A stretch of DNA of 64,000 nt from Antrihabitans stalactiti (lineage in GTDB: Bacteria; Actinomycetota; Actinomycetes; Mycobacteriales; Mycobacteriaceae). Below the pieces are notes generated by a model. It saw only the letters and a program-made list of their open reading frames with translations, had not been told where the DNA came from and did no database searches. Positions 36,263 through 45,119 of the stretch are shown piece after piece. Every line of letters begins with the position of its first letter. The first letter of the stretch is position 1. The position numbers were made by a program, and so were the translations under genes. The DNA is taken from contig NZ_VCQU01000006.1 in assembly GCF_012932915.1 (NCBI RefSeq), positions 310,001 through 374,000 of the forward strand, written 5' to 3'.

Positions 36263-37147
36263 GTGCGCCCCACTTTGTCTTCGTACCCGTACCTCGCCGG
36301 TGGAAAGATCCGTGATCTGTACGCGATCGACGACGAACACATGCTGCTCGTCGCGAGCGACCGCATTTCTGCGTACGACCACGTCTTGAGCACCCCGATC
36401 CCTGACAAGGGTCGAGTCTTGACCGCGATGAGCTTTTTCTTCTTCGACGTCCTCGGTGGGACGAACCATCTTGCTGGCGAACCTGACGACGCCCGCATCC
36501 CGGACGAGGTCCGCGGCCGAGCGATGGTGGTCAAGCGCCTCAAGATGATCCCCATCGAATGCGTCGCGCGTGGCTACCTCGTCGGGTCCGGGCTGCGCGA
36601 TTACCAGAAGACCGGCGCGGTGTGCGGCATCAAACTGCCCGCCGGCCTGGTCGAGGGCAGCAAACTGGTCGATCCGATCTTTACGCCCGCGACCAAGGCG
36701 GATATCGGCGAACACGATCTGAACATCGACTTTCAGGCGGTCGTCGACCAACTCGGCCCGGAACTGGCGGTCAAGCTTCGCGAGGACACTCTCGACATCT
36801 ACTTCCGTGCGTCGAGTTACGCCGAGGCGCGGGGTGTCATTCTGGCGGACACGAAGTTCGAATTCGGTCTCGACAAGAACAACAACCTCGTTCTCGCCGA
36901 CGAGGTGTTGACGCCGGACTCGTCGCGCTACTGGCCCGCCGACAGCTACAAGGTCGGAGCGCCGCAGCCCAGCTTCGACAAGCAGTACGTTCGCGACTGG
37001 CTCACCGGACCCGATTCGGGCTGGGACCGTGATGCCGACGGACCGCCACCGCCGTTGCCGGACGAGGTCGTCGCTGCGACGCGTGCTCGCTACATCGAGG
37101 CGTACGAGACAATCTCAGGACTGTCGTTCGCCGACTGGGTGCGTTAG
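36263..37147 (+). CDS. purC: Phosphoribosylaminoimidazole-succinocarboxamide synthase PurC
   Basis: This is SAICAR synthetase, which joins aspartate to CAIR with ATP. The 294 residues contain [50 protein letters not shown] and the substrate loop DTKFEFGLD with [13 protein letters not shown]. The GTG fits the conserved N-terminus and the -10 element seven bases upstream. The oligopeptidase gene follows after 23 bases and has its own -10 element. Confidence 0.97.
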   Translation: MRPTLSSYPYLAGGKIRDLYAIDDEHMLLVASDRISAYDHVLSTPIPDKGRVLTAMSFFFFDVLGGTNHLAGEPDDARIPDEVRGRAMVVKRLKMIPIECVARGYLVGSGLRDYQKTGAVCGIKLPAGLVEGSKLVDPIFTPATKADIGEHDLNIDFQAVVDQLGPELAVKLREDTLDIYFRASSYAEARGVILADTKFEFGLDKNNNLVLADEVLTPDSSRYWPADSYKVGAPQPSFDKQYVRDWLTGPDSGWDRDADGPPPPLPDEVVAATRARYIEAYETISGLSFADWVR

Positions 37148-37157
37148 GCCCGTCCGC

Positions 37158-37163
37158 TACGGT
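37158..37163 (+). promoter_or_regulatory. -10 element of the oligopeptidase gene, leaderless type
   Basis: TACGGT ends seven bases before ATG 37171. This spacing supports that ATG over the GTG at 37162, which lies inside the element. Confidence 0.45.
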
Positions 37164-37170
37164 GGACGGC

Positions 37171-39297
37171 ATGTCTGCTGACGCTCCGATCGCGAAGAAG
37201 GTTCCATTCGCCCGTACGCACCATGGCGATACCTTCGTCGACGAGTACGAGTGGCTTCGCGACAAGGACGATGCCGAGGTCGTCGCCTATCTGGAGGCTG
37301 AGAACGCCTACACCGACGAGCAGACGAAGCATTTGCAGCCGCTGCGCGAGCAGATCTTCGCCGAGATCAAGGCGCGCACGCAGGAAACCGATCTGTCGGT
37401 GCCGACCCGGATGGGCGAGTTCTGGTACTACTCCCGTAGTTTCGAGGGCAAGCAATACGGTGTGCATTGCCGGTGCCCGATCAGCGGTCCGGAGGACTGG
37501 ACGCCACCGGAACTGACCGCTTCGCTGGCGGTACCGAACGAGCAAATTCTGCTCGACAGCAATGTGCTGGCCGACGGTCACGAATTCTTCGCACTCGGCG
37601 CTTTCTCGCTGAGCCATGACGGCACGATGCTCGCGTACTCGGTCGACGTCGTCGGCGACGAGCGCTATACGTTGCGATTCAAGGATCTGCGGACGGGGGA
37701 GTTGCTCCCGGACGAAGTTGCGGGGACATCCGCCGGTGTCACTTGGTCGCTCGATGGGTCGCACGTCTTCTATCTGACGGTCGACGACTCCTGGCGGCCC
37801 GACACTGTGTGGCGGCACAAGCTCGGCACTGCCAAGGACGACGACGTCAAGGTGTTCTACGAGCCGGACGAGCGGTACTGGGTGGGCGTCGGCTCCACGC
37901 GCAGCGAGAAGTACCTCATGATCTGGATCGGCTCCAAGATCACGACCGAGGGACGGATGCTCGAAAGCTCCGATCCCGAAGGCGAATTCAGGGTGATCCT
38001 CCCGCGCCGCGAAGGTGTCGAATACAGCGTCGAACATGCGGTCGTCGGTGGTGAGGATCGGTTTCTGATCCTGCACAACGACGTCGTCGACGGTGTGAAA
38101 GCCGAGAACTTCGTGCTCGCCGACGCGCCTGTTTCCGATCCGTCGAACACGACGACGCTCATCGAGCACCGCGACGATGTGCGAATCGAGGAGGTCGACG
38201 CGTTCGCGACCCACCTGGTACTGAGCTACCGACGGGAAGCGCTGACGCGATTGGCAATCTGGCCGCTGACCGAGACCGGTTACGGCGAGCGGGCCGAACT
38301 GGACTTCGACCTGGAGCTGTACTCGGTCGGGATGTCGGCGAACCCCGAATGGGAGCAGCGAACGGTCCGTATCGGTCTGACGTCGTTCATCACGCCGACC
38401 CAGGTGTTCGATTACGTGCTCGATACCGGTGAACTCCTGCTTCGCAAGCAGCAGCCGGTGCTCGGTGGATACGACGCGAAAGACTACGAGCAGCAACGTG
38501 ATTGGGCGACGGCGTCGGATGGCACCAAGATCCCGGTCTCTCTGGTCGCGCGCAAGGGCGTGTTGGGCGGCGGACCCGCGCCGGTGATTCTCAGCGGCTA
38601 CGGCTCGTACGAGGCGAGCCAGGATCCGGGTTTCTCGGTTGCCCGGCTCTCGCTGTTGGACCGCGGCATGATCTTGGCTGTCGCTCACGTTCGCGGCGGC
38701 GGCGAAATGGGCCGCCTCTGGTACGAGCACGGCAAGACGCTGACGAAGAAGAACACGTTTACCGACTTCGTCGATGTCGCCCGCCACCTCGTCGACGCCG
38801 GAATCACAACCCCGGAACACATGGTCGCCTCAGGTGGCAGTGCCGGTGGTCTGCTGATGGGTGCGGTCGCCAACATTGCGCCGGAGATGTTTGCGGGCAT
38901 CATCGCGAACGTGCCCTTCGTCGACCCGCTGACGTCGATTCTCGATCCGTCGCTACCCCTCACCGTCATCGAATGGGACGAGTGGGGTAATCCCTTGGCG
39001 GACAAGGAAGTCTACGAATACATGAAGTCCTACTCGCCGTACGAGAACGTCGCGGCGATGGACTATCCGGCGATTCTGGCGATCACCAGCATCAACGACA
39101 CGCGCGTGCTCTACGTCGAGCCTGCGAAATGGGTGGCGAAGCTGCGTGCCACGAAGACCGGCGACTCGCCGCTGCTGCTCAAGACCGAGATGACTGCCGG
39201 GCATGGTGGCGTGAGCGGACGCTACGCGCGGTGGAAGGAAGCCGCATTCGAATTCGCTTGGGTGCTCACAACGTCCGGCGCCGTCACAGGGGATTGA
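37171..39297 (+). CDS. ptrB: Oligopeptidase B / prolyl oligopeptidase family (S9A)
   Basis: This is a cytosolic serine peptidase of 708 residues. An N-terminal beta-propeller (starting RTHHGDTFVDEYEWLRDKDDAEV) covers an alpha/beta hydrolase domain with catalytic Ser557 in SGGSAGGLLMG, an Asp in the ITSINDTRV region and a His in AGHGGVSGR. The acidic pocket typical of oligopeptidase B would favour cleavage after Lys or Arg. M. tuberculosis has two adjacent genes (ptrBa, ptrBb) at this place after purC; here there is one intact gene. Its end overlaps the convergent TetR gene by 14 bases. Confidence 0.93.
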   Translation: MSADAPIAKKVPFARTHHGDTFVDEYEWLRDKDDAEVVAYLEAENAYTDEQTKHLQPLREQIFAEIKARTQETDLSVPTRMGEFWYYSRSFEGKQYGVHCRCPISGPEDWTPPELTASLAVPNEQILLDSNVLADGHEFFALGAFSLSHDGTMLAYSVDVVGDERYTLRFKDLRTGELLPDEVAGTSAGVTWSLDGSHVFYLTVDDSWRPDTVWRHKLGTAKDDDVKVFYEPDERYWVGVGSTRSEKYLMIWIGSKITTEGRMLESSDPEGEFRVILPRREGVEYSVEHAVVGGEDRFLILHNDVVDGVKAENFVLADAPVSDPSNTTTLIEHRDDVRIEEVDAFATHLVLSYRREALTRLAIWPLTETGYGERAELDFDLELYSVGMSANPEWEQRTVRIGLTSFITPTQVFDYVLDTGELLLRKQQPVLGGYDAKDYEQQRDWATASDGTKIPVSLVARKGVLGGGPAPVILSGYGSYEASQDPGFSVARLSLLDRGMILAVAHVRGGGEMGRLWYEHGKTLTKKNTFTDFVDVARHLVDAGITTPEHMVASGGSAGGLLMGAVANIAPEMFAGIIANVPFVDPLTSILDPSLPLTVIEWDEWGNPLADKEVYEYMKSYSPYENVAAMDYPAILAITSINDTRVLYVEPAKWVAKLRATKTGDSPLLLKTEMTAGHGGVSGRYARWKEAAFEFAWVLTTSGAVTGD

Positions 39298-39850
39298 CTA
39301 TCCGGGGGAGCCTGGCCGCCACCGCGGCCGCGTTCTCGCCGGAAAGCAACAGCCGGACGATCATGCTGGAGCCGATGATCAGGACCATCGTCGCCTGCGC
39401 GTCCAGCGCGGCCTCGGAACCAGCGCCTTCGCCCTGCAACGTCTCGCCGAGCATGTCGATCCCCGGTGCGCCGAACTCGCGCCACAGGCTCGACTGCAGG
39501 TCCGGGTTGTCGTGCAGGGCGGCGAGTAGTCCTGGTAGCGCTGCTTGGACCTCAGGGCGTGCGAACAGGTCCAGGGTGTAGGCGAACGATCGTTGGATCC
39601 ACTCCGTGGAGTCCGGGGCGTCGGCGACGGCTACCGGTTCCGTCATCCAGTTGAAGACCGCCTCGAAGATCAGTTGCGTTTTCGAAGGCCACCTGCGATA
39701 CAACGCGGGCTTACCTACTCCCGCCCGCTCGGCGATGGCGACCATAGTCGTTTGCTCCCAACCGACTTCGGCGAGGAGTTCCCGGGCAGCGGCCAGCGCG
39801 GCATCGTCGATGCCGGGGTCTCGCGGTCTACCGGGCAGTTTTTCGGTCAT
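39284..39850 (-). CDS. TetR family transcriptional regulator
   Basis: This 188-residue repressor starts MTEKLPGRPRDPGIDDAAL and has the helix-turn-helix in TTMVAIAERAGVGKPALYRRWPSKTQLIFEA. I chose the ATG at 39850; a TTG two codons earlier is in frame. It is divergent from the SDR operon, with 55 bases between the two start codons that contain an almost continuous perfect palindrome. The repressor therefore probably controls both itself and the operon SDR / DapB-like reductase / epimerase. Confidence 0.9.
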   Translation of the reverse strand: MTEKLPGRPRDPGIDDAALAAARELLAEVGWEQTTMVAIAERAGVGKPALYRRWPSKTQLIFEAVFNWMTEPVAVADAPDSTEWIQRSFAYTLDLFARPEVQAALPGLLAALHDNPDLQSSLWREFGAPGIDMLGETLQGEGAGSEAALDAQATMVLIIGSSMIVRLLLSGENAAAVAARLPRIVNPL

Positions 39851-39859
39851 CGGCAAAAT

Positions 39860-39903
39860 CGTAACGCGGCGTAACGTTGAATAAATCGTTACGCCGCGTT
39901 ACG
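39860..39903. promoter_or_regulatory. Perfect operator palindrome between TetR gene and SDR operon
   Basis: Two exact 17-base arms (CGTAACGCGGCGTAACG and its complement) surround the ten-base AT-rich centre TTGAATAAAT. Each arm itself contains GTAACG twice, so the site may bind two repressor dimers. The right arm ends two bases before the first ATG of the SDR gene. Confidence 0.75.
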
Positions 39904-39905
39904 TT

Positions 39906-40694
39906 ATGAAAATGGCAAAGTTGCTCGACGGGAAGACCGTCGTCGTATCAGGCGTCGGCACCGGGTTGGGTCGCGAGGTGGCGTTGGCTGCCAGTCGAGA
40001 CGGCGCGAACGTCGTGCTCGGTGCTCGGAGCGAATCGAACTTGCAGAAGGTGGCCGACGAGATCGACCCGTCGGGGGAGCGAGTCGCTTACGCCGTTACC
40101 GATATCGTCGACAAGACGTCTTGCACAGGGTTGATCGCCACTGCAGCAACAAAATTCGGTCAGGTCGATGCATTGGTCAACGTCGCTGCCAAGGAAGACG
40201 TGTTCGGTGGGCTGGCTGGTGGCGATCTCGAACAATGGCGAGCGATGTTGGATACCAACGTCATCGGCACGCTGCAGTTGACCCAGGCGGCGCTGCCCGA
40301 ACTCGAGAAACAGGGCGGGTCTGTGGTGTTCATCGGCACCCAGTCGTCGTTCCACCCGCAGTTGCCGCAAGCGGCGTACTCGACGTCGAAAGGCGCATTG
40401 CACTCGGCGATGTTCTCCCTTGCGCGCGAGCTGGGCCCGAAGAAGATTCGCGTCAATATGGTTGTGCCGACGTGGATGTGGGGACCGAACGTCGAGCTGT
40501 ACGTATCAATGACCGCGAAGCAGCGCAACGTGCCGGAGGACGCGATCAAAGCCAAGATCACGCGGAACATGCCACTCGGCGAGATTCCCGAGGACGGCGA
40601 TGTCGCGAACGCCGTCGTTTTCTTCTCCTCCGACTATGCCCGGATGCTCACTGGGCAAACACTTTTCGTAAATGCCGGTGAATACTTCCGCTGA
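39906..40694 (+). CDS. SDR family oxidoreductase
   Basis: This is a classical short-chain dehydrogenase of 262 residues. It has the cofactor motif SGVGTGLG, an Arg in GARSESN that favours NADP(H), NVAAKED in place of NNAG, a Ser in GTQSSFHPQ and the catalytic YSTSK. It lacks membrane segments. The first ATG lies two bases after the operator, so either the mRNA is leaderless or the second ATG (39912) is used. It is the first gene of a three-gene set under the divergent TetR regulator; the substrate is unknown. Confidence 0.9.
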   Translation: MKMAKLLDGKTVVVSGVGTGLGREVALAASRDGANVVLGARSESNLQKVADEIDPSGERVAYAVTDIVDKTSCTGLIATAATKFGQVDALVNVAAKEDVFGGLAGGDLEQWRAMLDTNVIGTLQLTQAALPELEKQGGSVVFIGTQSSFHPQLPQAAYSTSKGALHSAMFSLARELGPKKIRVNMVVPTWMWGPNVELYVSMTAKQRNVPEDAIKAKITRNMPLGEIPEDGDVANAVVFFSSDYARMLTGQTLFVNAGEYFR

Positions 40695-40708
40695 GAGGGT
40701 GTAAAAGC

Positions 40709-41782
40709 GTGTCGCACAAGGTGATCGTGTGGGGAACCGGCGTGGTCGGGAAGCTTGTCATCCGTGAGTTGCTCGATCACCCGACGTTCGAGCTGGCCGG
40801 GGTGATCGTCCACGATCCGGAAAAGGACGGCCGCGATGTCGGCGACCTCGTGGGTGGTGAGCCGGTCGGTCTGGCGGCGACGACAGACGTCGACGCAGCA
40901 TTGGCAGTCGATGCCGACGCGGTCGCATACTTCGGCCCCACCGCGGCGTATGCCGACGTGAACATCGCGAACATGTCGAAGGCGCTGCGCGCGGGAAAGC
41001 ATGTCGTGTCGACGGCCATGACGCCGTTCGTCTATCCGAAAGCGTGCATACCTGCGCTGATCGAGCCACTGGAACAGGCCTGCCGAGATGGCGGAAAGTC
41101 GTGCTTCACAACGGGTATCGACCCGGGCTTCGCCAACGACCTCTTCCCGATGACGCTGCTCGGGCTGTGCGGACGCGTCGACAGCGTGCGCGTCCAAGAA
41201 CTGCTGGACTACGCGACTTACGCAGGTGATTACAGCTCGACGATGGGCTTCGGTGTCCCCGTCGACAAGAAGGCCATTCTCGAAGTTCCGGAGATTCTGG
41301 TGTTCGCGTGGGGCCATACGATTCCGATGATCGCGGACGCGGTCGGCGTCGAGTTGGACCGCATCGACACCGTGTACGAGAAATGGCCTGCAACCGAGCC
41401 GATCGTCTATCCGTTCGGCGTCATAGAACCGGGCCAGTGCGCGGCGGTCCGTTTCGAGATCCGCGGGTGGGTCGGCGACGAGGCGAAGATCATCATCGAA
41501 CACGTCAACCGCATCACGAATGCTGCGGCGCCACATTGGCCGACGGCGACTTCGGTCGAGAACGACGCCTACCGCGTCGAGATCAAGGGCAGCCCGAACA
41601 TCACACAGGAGACCGTGTTTCGCGGCGAACTCGACGGCGACCCGATCACCGGTGGCTGCCTTGCGACCGGTATGCGAGCGGTCAACGCGATCCCCGCACT
41701 CGACGACCTAGCGCCCGGAGTGGTGTCCGCACTGGACATTCCGTTGGTTGCCGGGCGCGGCACGATCCGCCAGCACAAGTGA
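40709..41782 (+). CDS. Dihydrodipicolinate reductase-like (DapB-like) oxidoreductase
   Basis: This 357-residue protein has an N-terminal Rossmann domain (VIVWGTGVVGKLVIRELLDHP, FELAGVIVHDPEKDGRDVG) of the DapB N-terminal type. A longer C-terminal domain includes TTGIDPGFANDLFPMTLLGLCGRVDSVRVQE and a long beta-rich part. It resembles proteins annotated as 2,4-diaminopentanoate dehydrogenase-like or dihydrodipicolinate reductase-like, which are not lysine biosynthesis enzymes. The GTG follows the SDR gene by 14 bases, and the next gene overlaps its stop (GTGA). It probably works in one catabolic route with its neighbours. Confidence 0.8.
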   Translation: MSHKVIVWGTGVVGKLVIRELLDHPTFELAGVIVHDPEKDGRDVGDLVGGEPVGLAATTDVDAALAVDADAVAYFGPTAAYADVNIANMSKALRAGKHVVSTAMTPFVYPKACIPALIEPLEQACRDGGKSCFTTGIDPGFANDLFPMTLLGLCGRVDSVRVQELLDYATYAGDYSSTMGFGVPVDKKAILEVPEILVFAWGHTIPMIADAVGVELDRIDTVYEKWPATEPIVYPFGVIEPGQCAAVRFEIRGWVGDEAKIIIEHVNRITNAAAPHWPTATSVENDAYRVEIKGSPNITQETVFRGELDGDPITGGCLATGMRAVNAIPALDDLAPGVVSALDIPLVAGRGTIRQHK

Positions 41783-42723
41783 AGCTTCTCCTCACCGGCG
41801 CCTTTGGCAACATCGGTTCGCACACGCTGACCGAGTTGCTTCGGCGCGGTCACGACGTGCGGTGCTTCTCGTTGGAAACACCGACAGAGGTCCGGCGGGC
41901 ACGAGAATTTCGGTCCGTACGCGATATTCGTTGGGCGGATATCCGCGATCCGGTTGCGGTCAACCGCGCAGTGGCCGGCGTCGAGGTGGTGCTGCACTTT
42001 GCCGCCATGATTCCGCCCGGGAGCGAGGAACGCCCCGCGGTCGCGAAGCAGGTGAACGTCGACGGCACGGCGAATGTGATTGCGGCATGCGAAATGCAAC
42101 CCATCCCGCCAAAGTTGGTCTTCGCGTCGACCTTCGATGTCCACGGCAACACTCTCGACAAGCCGCCGCCCCGGCACGTCGACGATCCGTTGGCTGCGAT
42201 CGACCATTACAGCCAGCACAAGATCGATGGCGAGGCGATGGTCCGCAAGTCCGCGCTGACGTGGTTCATTCCGCGTTTCGCCGACGTGCCGATCATGGGG
42301 GCGCGTCGCGCCGAGCCGATCATGTTCGAGATCGGCCTCGACAACCGGATCGAGGTGCTTCATCCCGACGACGCGGCCGTGGCGATGGCGAATGCCCTCG
42401 AAACCGACGAGATCTGGGGTAAGACGCTGTTCATCGGCGGTGGCGACGGTTGCCAGGTGACCTACCGGGAGTTCATGACGAAGATGCTCGGCGCGCTCGG
42501 GCTCCGACCGCTACCGGACTCCGCGTTCAGCGAAAAGCCCTATGCCACAGACTGGGTCGACACCGCAGAAAGCCAGCGGCTGCTGCGCTACCAGCGCTAC
42601 GACTTCGACAAGATCACCGCCGACATCGCAGCGACCTTGGGATGGAAGCGCCACGCGATGCCGTTGCTCGGTCCGTTGGTGGCACGGTCGATGCTGCGGC
42701 TGTCGCCCTACTACCGTGCGTGA
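41779..42723 (+). CDS. NAD(P)-dependent epimerase/reductase (extended or atypical SDR)
   Basis: This 314-residue protein begins MKLLLTGAFGNIGSHTLTELLRRGHDVRCFSLE, with an Asp-poor second strand suggesting NADP. It contains VVLHFAAMIPPGSE, ASTFDVHG and the possible catalytic YSQHK near residue 145. The GTG overlaps the preceding stop (GTGA); the frame is open far upstream but within another gene. It is the last gene of the TetR-controlled operon and ends before the convergent response regulator gene with 36 bases between. Confidence 0.83.
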   Translation: MKLLLTGAFGNIGSHTLTELLRRGHDVRCFSLETPTEVRRAREFRSVRDIRWADIRDPVAVNRAVAGVEVVLHFAAMIPPGSEERPAVAKQVNVDGTANVIAACEMQPIPPKLVFASTFDVHGNTLDKPPPRHVDDPLAAIDHYSQHKIDGEAMVRKSALTWFIPRFADVPIMGARRAEPIMFEIGLDNRIEVLHPDDAAVAMANALETDEIWGKTLFIGGGDGCQVTYREFMTKMLGALGLRPLPDSAFSEKPYATDWVDTAESQRLLRYQRYDFDKITADIAATLGWKRHAMPLLGPLVARSMLRLSPYYRA

Positions 42724-42759
42724 ATTTCACCCCGGGGTGGGTGAGACGCGCGCACAGGG

Positions 42760-43449
42760 TTAGCGCCAGACGTACAGGACCTGCGGCCGACCAGCCTTCC
42801 CGTATTCGGTCCGTCGCTGGAGGATTCCGTCGTCAGCCAATTTCTCCAGATAGCGCCACGCCGTCACGCGTGAAACGCCGACCGACTTGCCGACTTCTGT
42901 TGCGCCCAAACCATTCGGGGCGGCGCGCACTACCCGCGCGATCTCGTCCGACGTCTGCGGCGCAATGCCTTTCGGGGAAGCAGTGCGTTCTTCCGGGGTG
43001 CGAAGCACGCCCATCGCACGGTCGATATCGCGCTGGCTGACCGCTGATTCCCCTTCGGGCAACGCATTTCGAAATTCGAGGTAGCGCTCGAGCTTGTCGC
43101 GGAAGGCGGCGAAGGTGAAGGGCTTCAGCAGATAGAGCATCACTCCGTGCGCCACCGCGGACCGCACCATGGCGAGATCGCGCGCCGAGGTGATCGCGAT
43201 GACGTCCGGACTTGGGCGAACGCCCCCGAGCGCCGCCGCGACGTCGAGACCGCTGGCGTCTGGTAGCCCGATGTCCATGAGTACCAAGTCGATCGGCGTA
43301 CCCGCTGCGGCGGCCGTGGTCGCTGCGCGCATCGCGTCGCGCCCGGTGTGCACCACGGCGGCGACCTCGAACCCCGACATCCGCTCGACGTAGGTCTGAT
43401 GCGCCGTCGCGATGAGCTTCTCGTCTTCGACGATCATCACCCGGATCAT
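42760..43449 (-). CDS. Response regulator, DcuR/CitB type
   Basis: This 229-residue regulator has a receiver domain (MIRVMIVEDEKLIATAHQTYV, phospho-Asp in LVLMDIGLPDASG, KPFTF) and a C-terminal winged helix-turn-helix with GLGATEVGKSVGVSRVTAWRYLEKLADDG. This is the layout of regulators that answer external di- or tricarboxylates. The ATG is used once the upstream kinase stop is considered: the two genes overlap by four bases. The dicarboxylate transporter gene beyond the kinase is the likely target. Confidence 0.9.
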   Translation of the reverse strand: MIRVMIVEDEKLIATAHQTYVERMSGFEVAAVVHTGRDAMRAATTAAAAGTPIDLVLMDIGLPDASGLDVAAALGGVRPSPDVIAITSARDLAMVRSAVAHGVMLYLLKPFTFAAFRDKLERYLEFRNALPEGESAVSQRDIDRAMGVLRTPEERTASPKGIAPQTSDEIARVVRAAPNGLGATEVGKSVGVSRVTAWRYLEKLADDGILQRRTEYGKAGRPQVLYVWR

Positions 43450-44999
43450 GATGCGGTCCGGGGGATCGTCACGACCACTTCCGCAGCGGGTTTTCTTTCC
43501 GCAGTGATGGTTCCGCGATAGCGGGCGACGAGTTGGCTGACCAGGGCAAGGCCGAGCCCGCGATGATTGTCTTTCGTCGAATAGCCGCGACTCCTCGCCC
43601 GTGCGAGGTCGTCGGCCGACATCCCAGGACCGCTGTCGGCCACCTTGACGACGAGCTGTGAATCGACCTCTTGCACAGTCACTTCGACCCACGCATCGGG
43701 TGAGGATAACGCCGCGTCGATGGCGTTGTCAGCAAGGTTGCCGATCAGCGTGACAGCCTCGTGCGTGGTGAGCGGGGCAGGGGAGTCGAGTGCGGTGTCG
43801 TCGCTGATGGTCAGCTCGACACCGCGTTCCGACGCCTGCCCGACCTTGCCGAGCAGCAGTGCCGCCAACGCCGGTTCCTGGACCGATCCCATCAAGCGGT
43901 CGATCAGATGCTGGGAGAGTTCGAGTTCGGCGGTGGCGAATTGGACTGCCTCGTCGTATCGGCCGAGTTCGACCATCGTGATCACTGTGTGCAGCCGATT
44001 CGCGGACTCGTGGGCCTGCGATCGTAGCGACTCCGCGAAGCCGCGGACCGAGTCGAGTTCACCGATGACGCCTTCCAGTTCGGTGTGATCGCGGATCGTC
44101 AGCACCGTTCCGATGGTGCGGCCCTCCCATTCGACGGGGTCTCGGTTGACCACCAACACCCGATTCGGTGTCACATGCATCTCGTCCCGCACGACGACCG
44201 GCGTCAGGACCTGCATCGATTCGGGTAGGTCCGTACGCCGGACCGCTCCCTCGGGCAGATCGAGGAGCCTTCTGGCTTCGTCGTTGACGACTTCGGCGAC
44301 GTCGGGTGAGCGCGAAGGAAACACCAACAGGCCTTCCCGGATCGAATGCAGTACTGCGTCGTGGTGCTCGTACATGGTCCGCAGCTCGGCGGGGGCCATG
44401 CCGAGGGTCTGGCGGCGAAGCCGTCGACTGAGGAGGACGGATCCGATCGTTGCCAAAGCAAGTCCGGCGGCGGTGATTCCGAGGATGACGGGAATTCCGT
44501 GCTTGACCTGTTCGCTGATCTTGGCTCGCGTCACGCCGGCTGACACGAGGCCGATGATGGCGCCGTTGTCGTAGATCGGTGTGACCGACCGGATCGACGG
44601 ACCGAGCGATCCCGTATATGTCTCGGTGAAGGTTTCACCCCGCAGTGCTCGGTCGATGTTGCCGCTGAACGGTTTTCCGATCTGGTCGACGTTCGTATGG
44701 GTGAAGCGGGTCCGGTCCGGTGCCATCACGACGATGAAATCCATGCCGGTCGCGATCCGGATTCGTTCGGTCTGTGGTTGCAGAATCGCAGTGGGATCGG
44801 GCGAGTGCAGCGCCTCGGCGGTCGATTTGGCCTGCGCGAGGCTGACGGCGATGCCGAGCACCTCCTGGCGGGTGGCGTCGTCGCTGTCGCGGCGGGCGTC
44901 GAACACGGCCAGTATCGCGCCCGCGGCGATAACGACCGTCAGGACGGCTAGCTGCAGGATCAGGACTTGCCGCGCGAGCGATACCCGACCCCTGGCCAC
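43446..44999 (-). CDS. Sensor histidine kinase, DcuS/CitA type
   Basis: This membrane kinase of 517 residues has two transmembrane helices (about 10-35 and 174-196) around a periplasmic-type PAS sensor (TGMDFIVVMAPDRTRFTHTNVDQIGKPF, ITPIY-like SVTPIYDNGAIIGLVSAGV). A cytoplasmic PAS follows, then the phospho-His box LRSQAHESANRLHTV, NLADNAID (N-box) and SGPGMS plus GLGLALVSQ (G-boxes). The GTG with AAGGAGG seven bases upstream was chosen; the frame is open 23 codons further. It is divergent from the dctA-type gene, and senses C4-dicarboxylates or citrate by family analogy. Confidence 0.9.
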   Translation of the reverse strand: MARGRVSLARQVLILQLAVLTVVIAAGAILAVFDARRDSDDATRQEVLGIAVSLAQAKSTAEALHSPDPTAILQPQTERIRIATGMDFIVVMAPDRTRFTHTNVDQIGKPFSGNIDRALRGETFTETYTGSLGPSIRSVTPIYDNGAIIGLVSAGVTRAKISEQVKHGIPVILGITAAGLALATIGSVLLSRRLRRQTLGMAPAELRTMYEHHDAVLHSIREGLLVFPSRSPDVAEVVNDEARRLLDLPEGAVRRTDLPESMQVLTPVVVRDEMHVTPNRVLVVNRDPVEWEGRTIGTVLTIRDHTELEGVIGELDSVRGFAESLRSQAHESANRLHTVITMVELGRYDEAVQFATAELELSQHLIDRLMGSVQEPALAALLLGKVGQASERGVELTISDDTALDSPAPLTTHEAVTLIGNLADNAIDAALSSPDAWVEVTVQEVDSQLVVKVADSGPGMSADDLARARSRGYSTKDNHRGLGLALVSQLVARYRGTITAERKPAAEVVVTIPRTAS

Positions 45000-45072
45000 G
45001 TCGCCTCCTTGAAAGTAATGAACGCAATCGTGACTAGCGTCACGTCCCACGGGGAACATTCTCCTCATGAGG

Positions 45073-45094
45073 CGAAGTGATTCACCTCACTTCG
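45073..45094. promoter_or_regulatory. Inverted repeat in the dctA/dcuS-like intergenic region
   Basis: CGAAGTGA and TCACTTCG surround TTCACC, 26 bases before the transporter ATG. A second short inverted repeat GTGAC-TAGC-GTCAC is at 45030-45043. Either could bind the DcuR-type regulator. Confidence 0.4.
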
Positions 45095-45119
45095 TACCCG
45101 GCTCGCGAGAGGAAACGCA

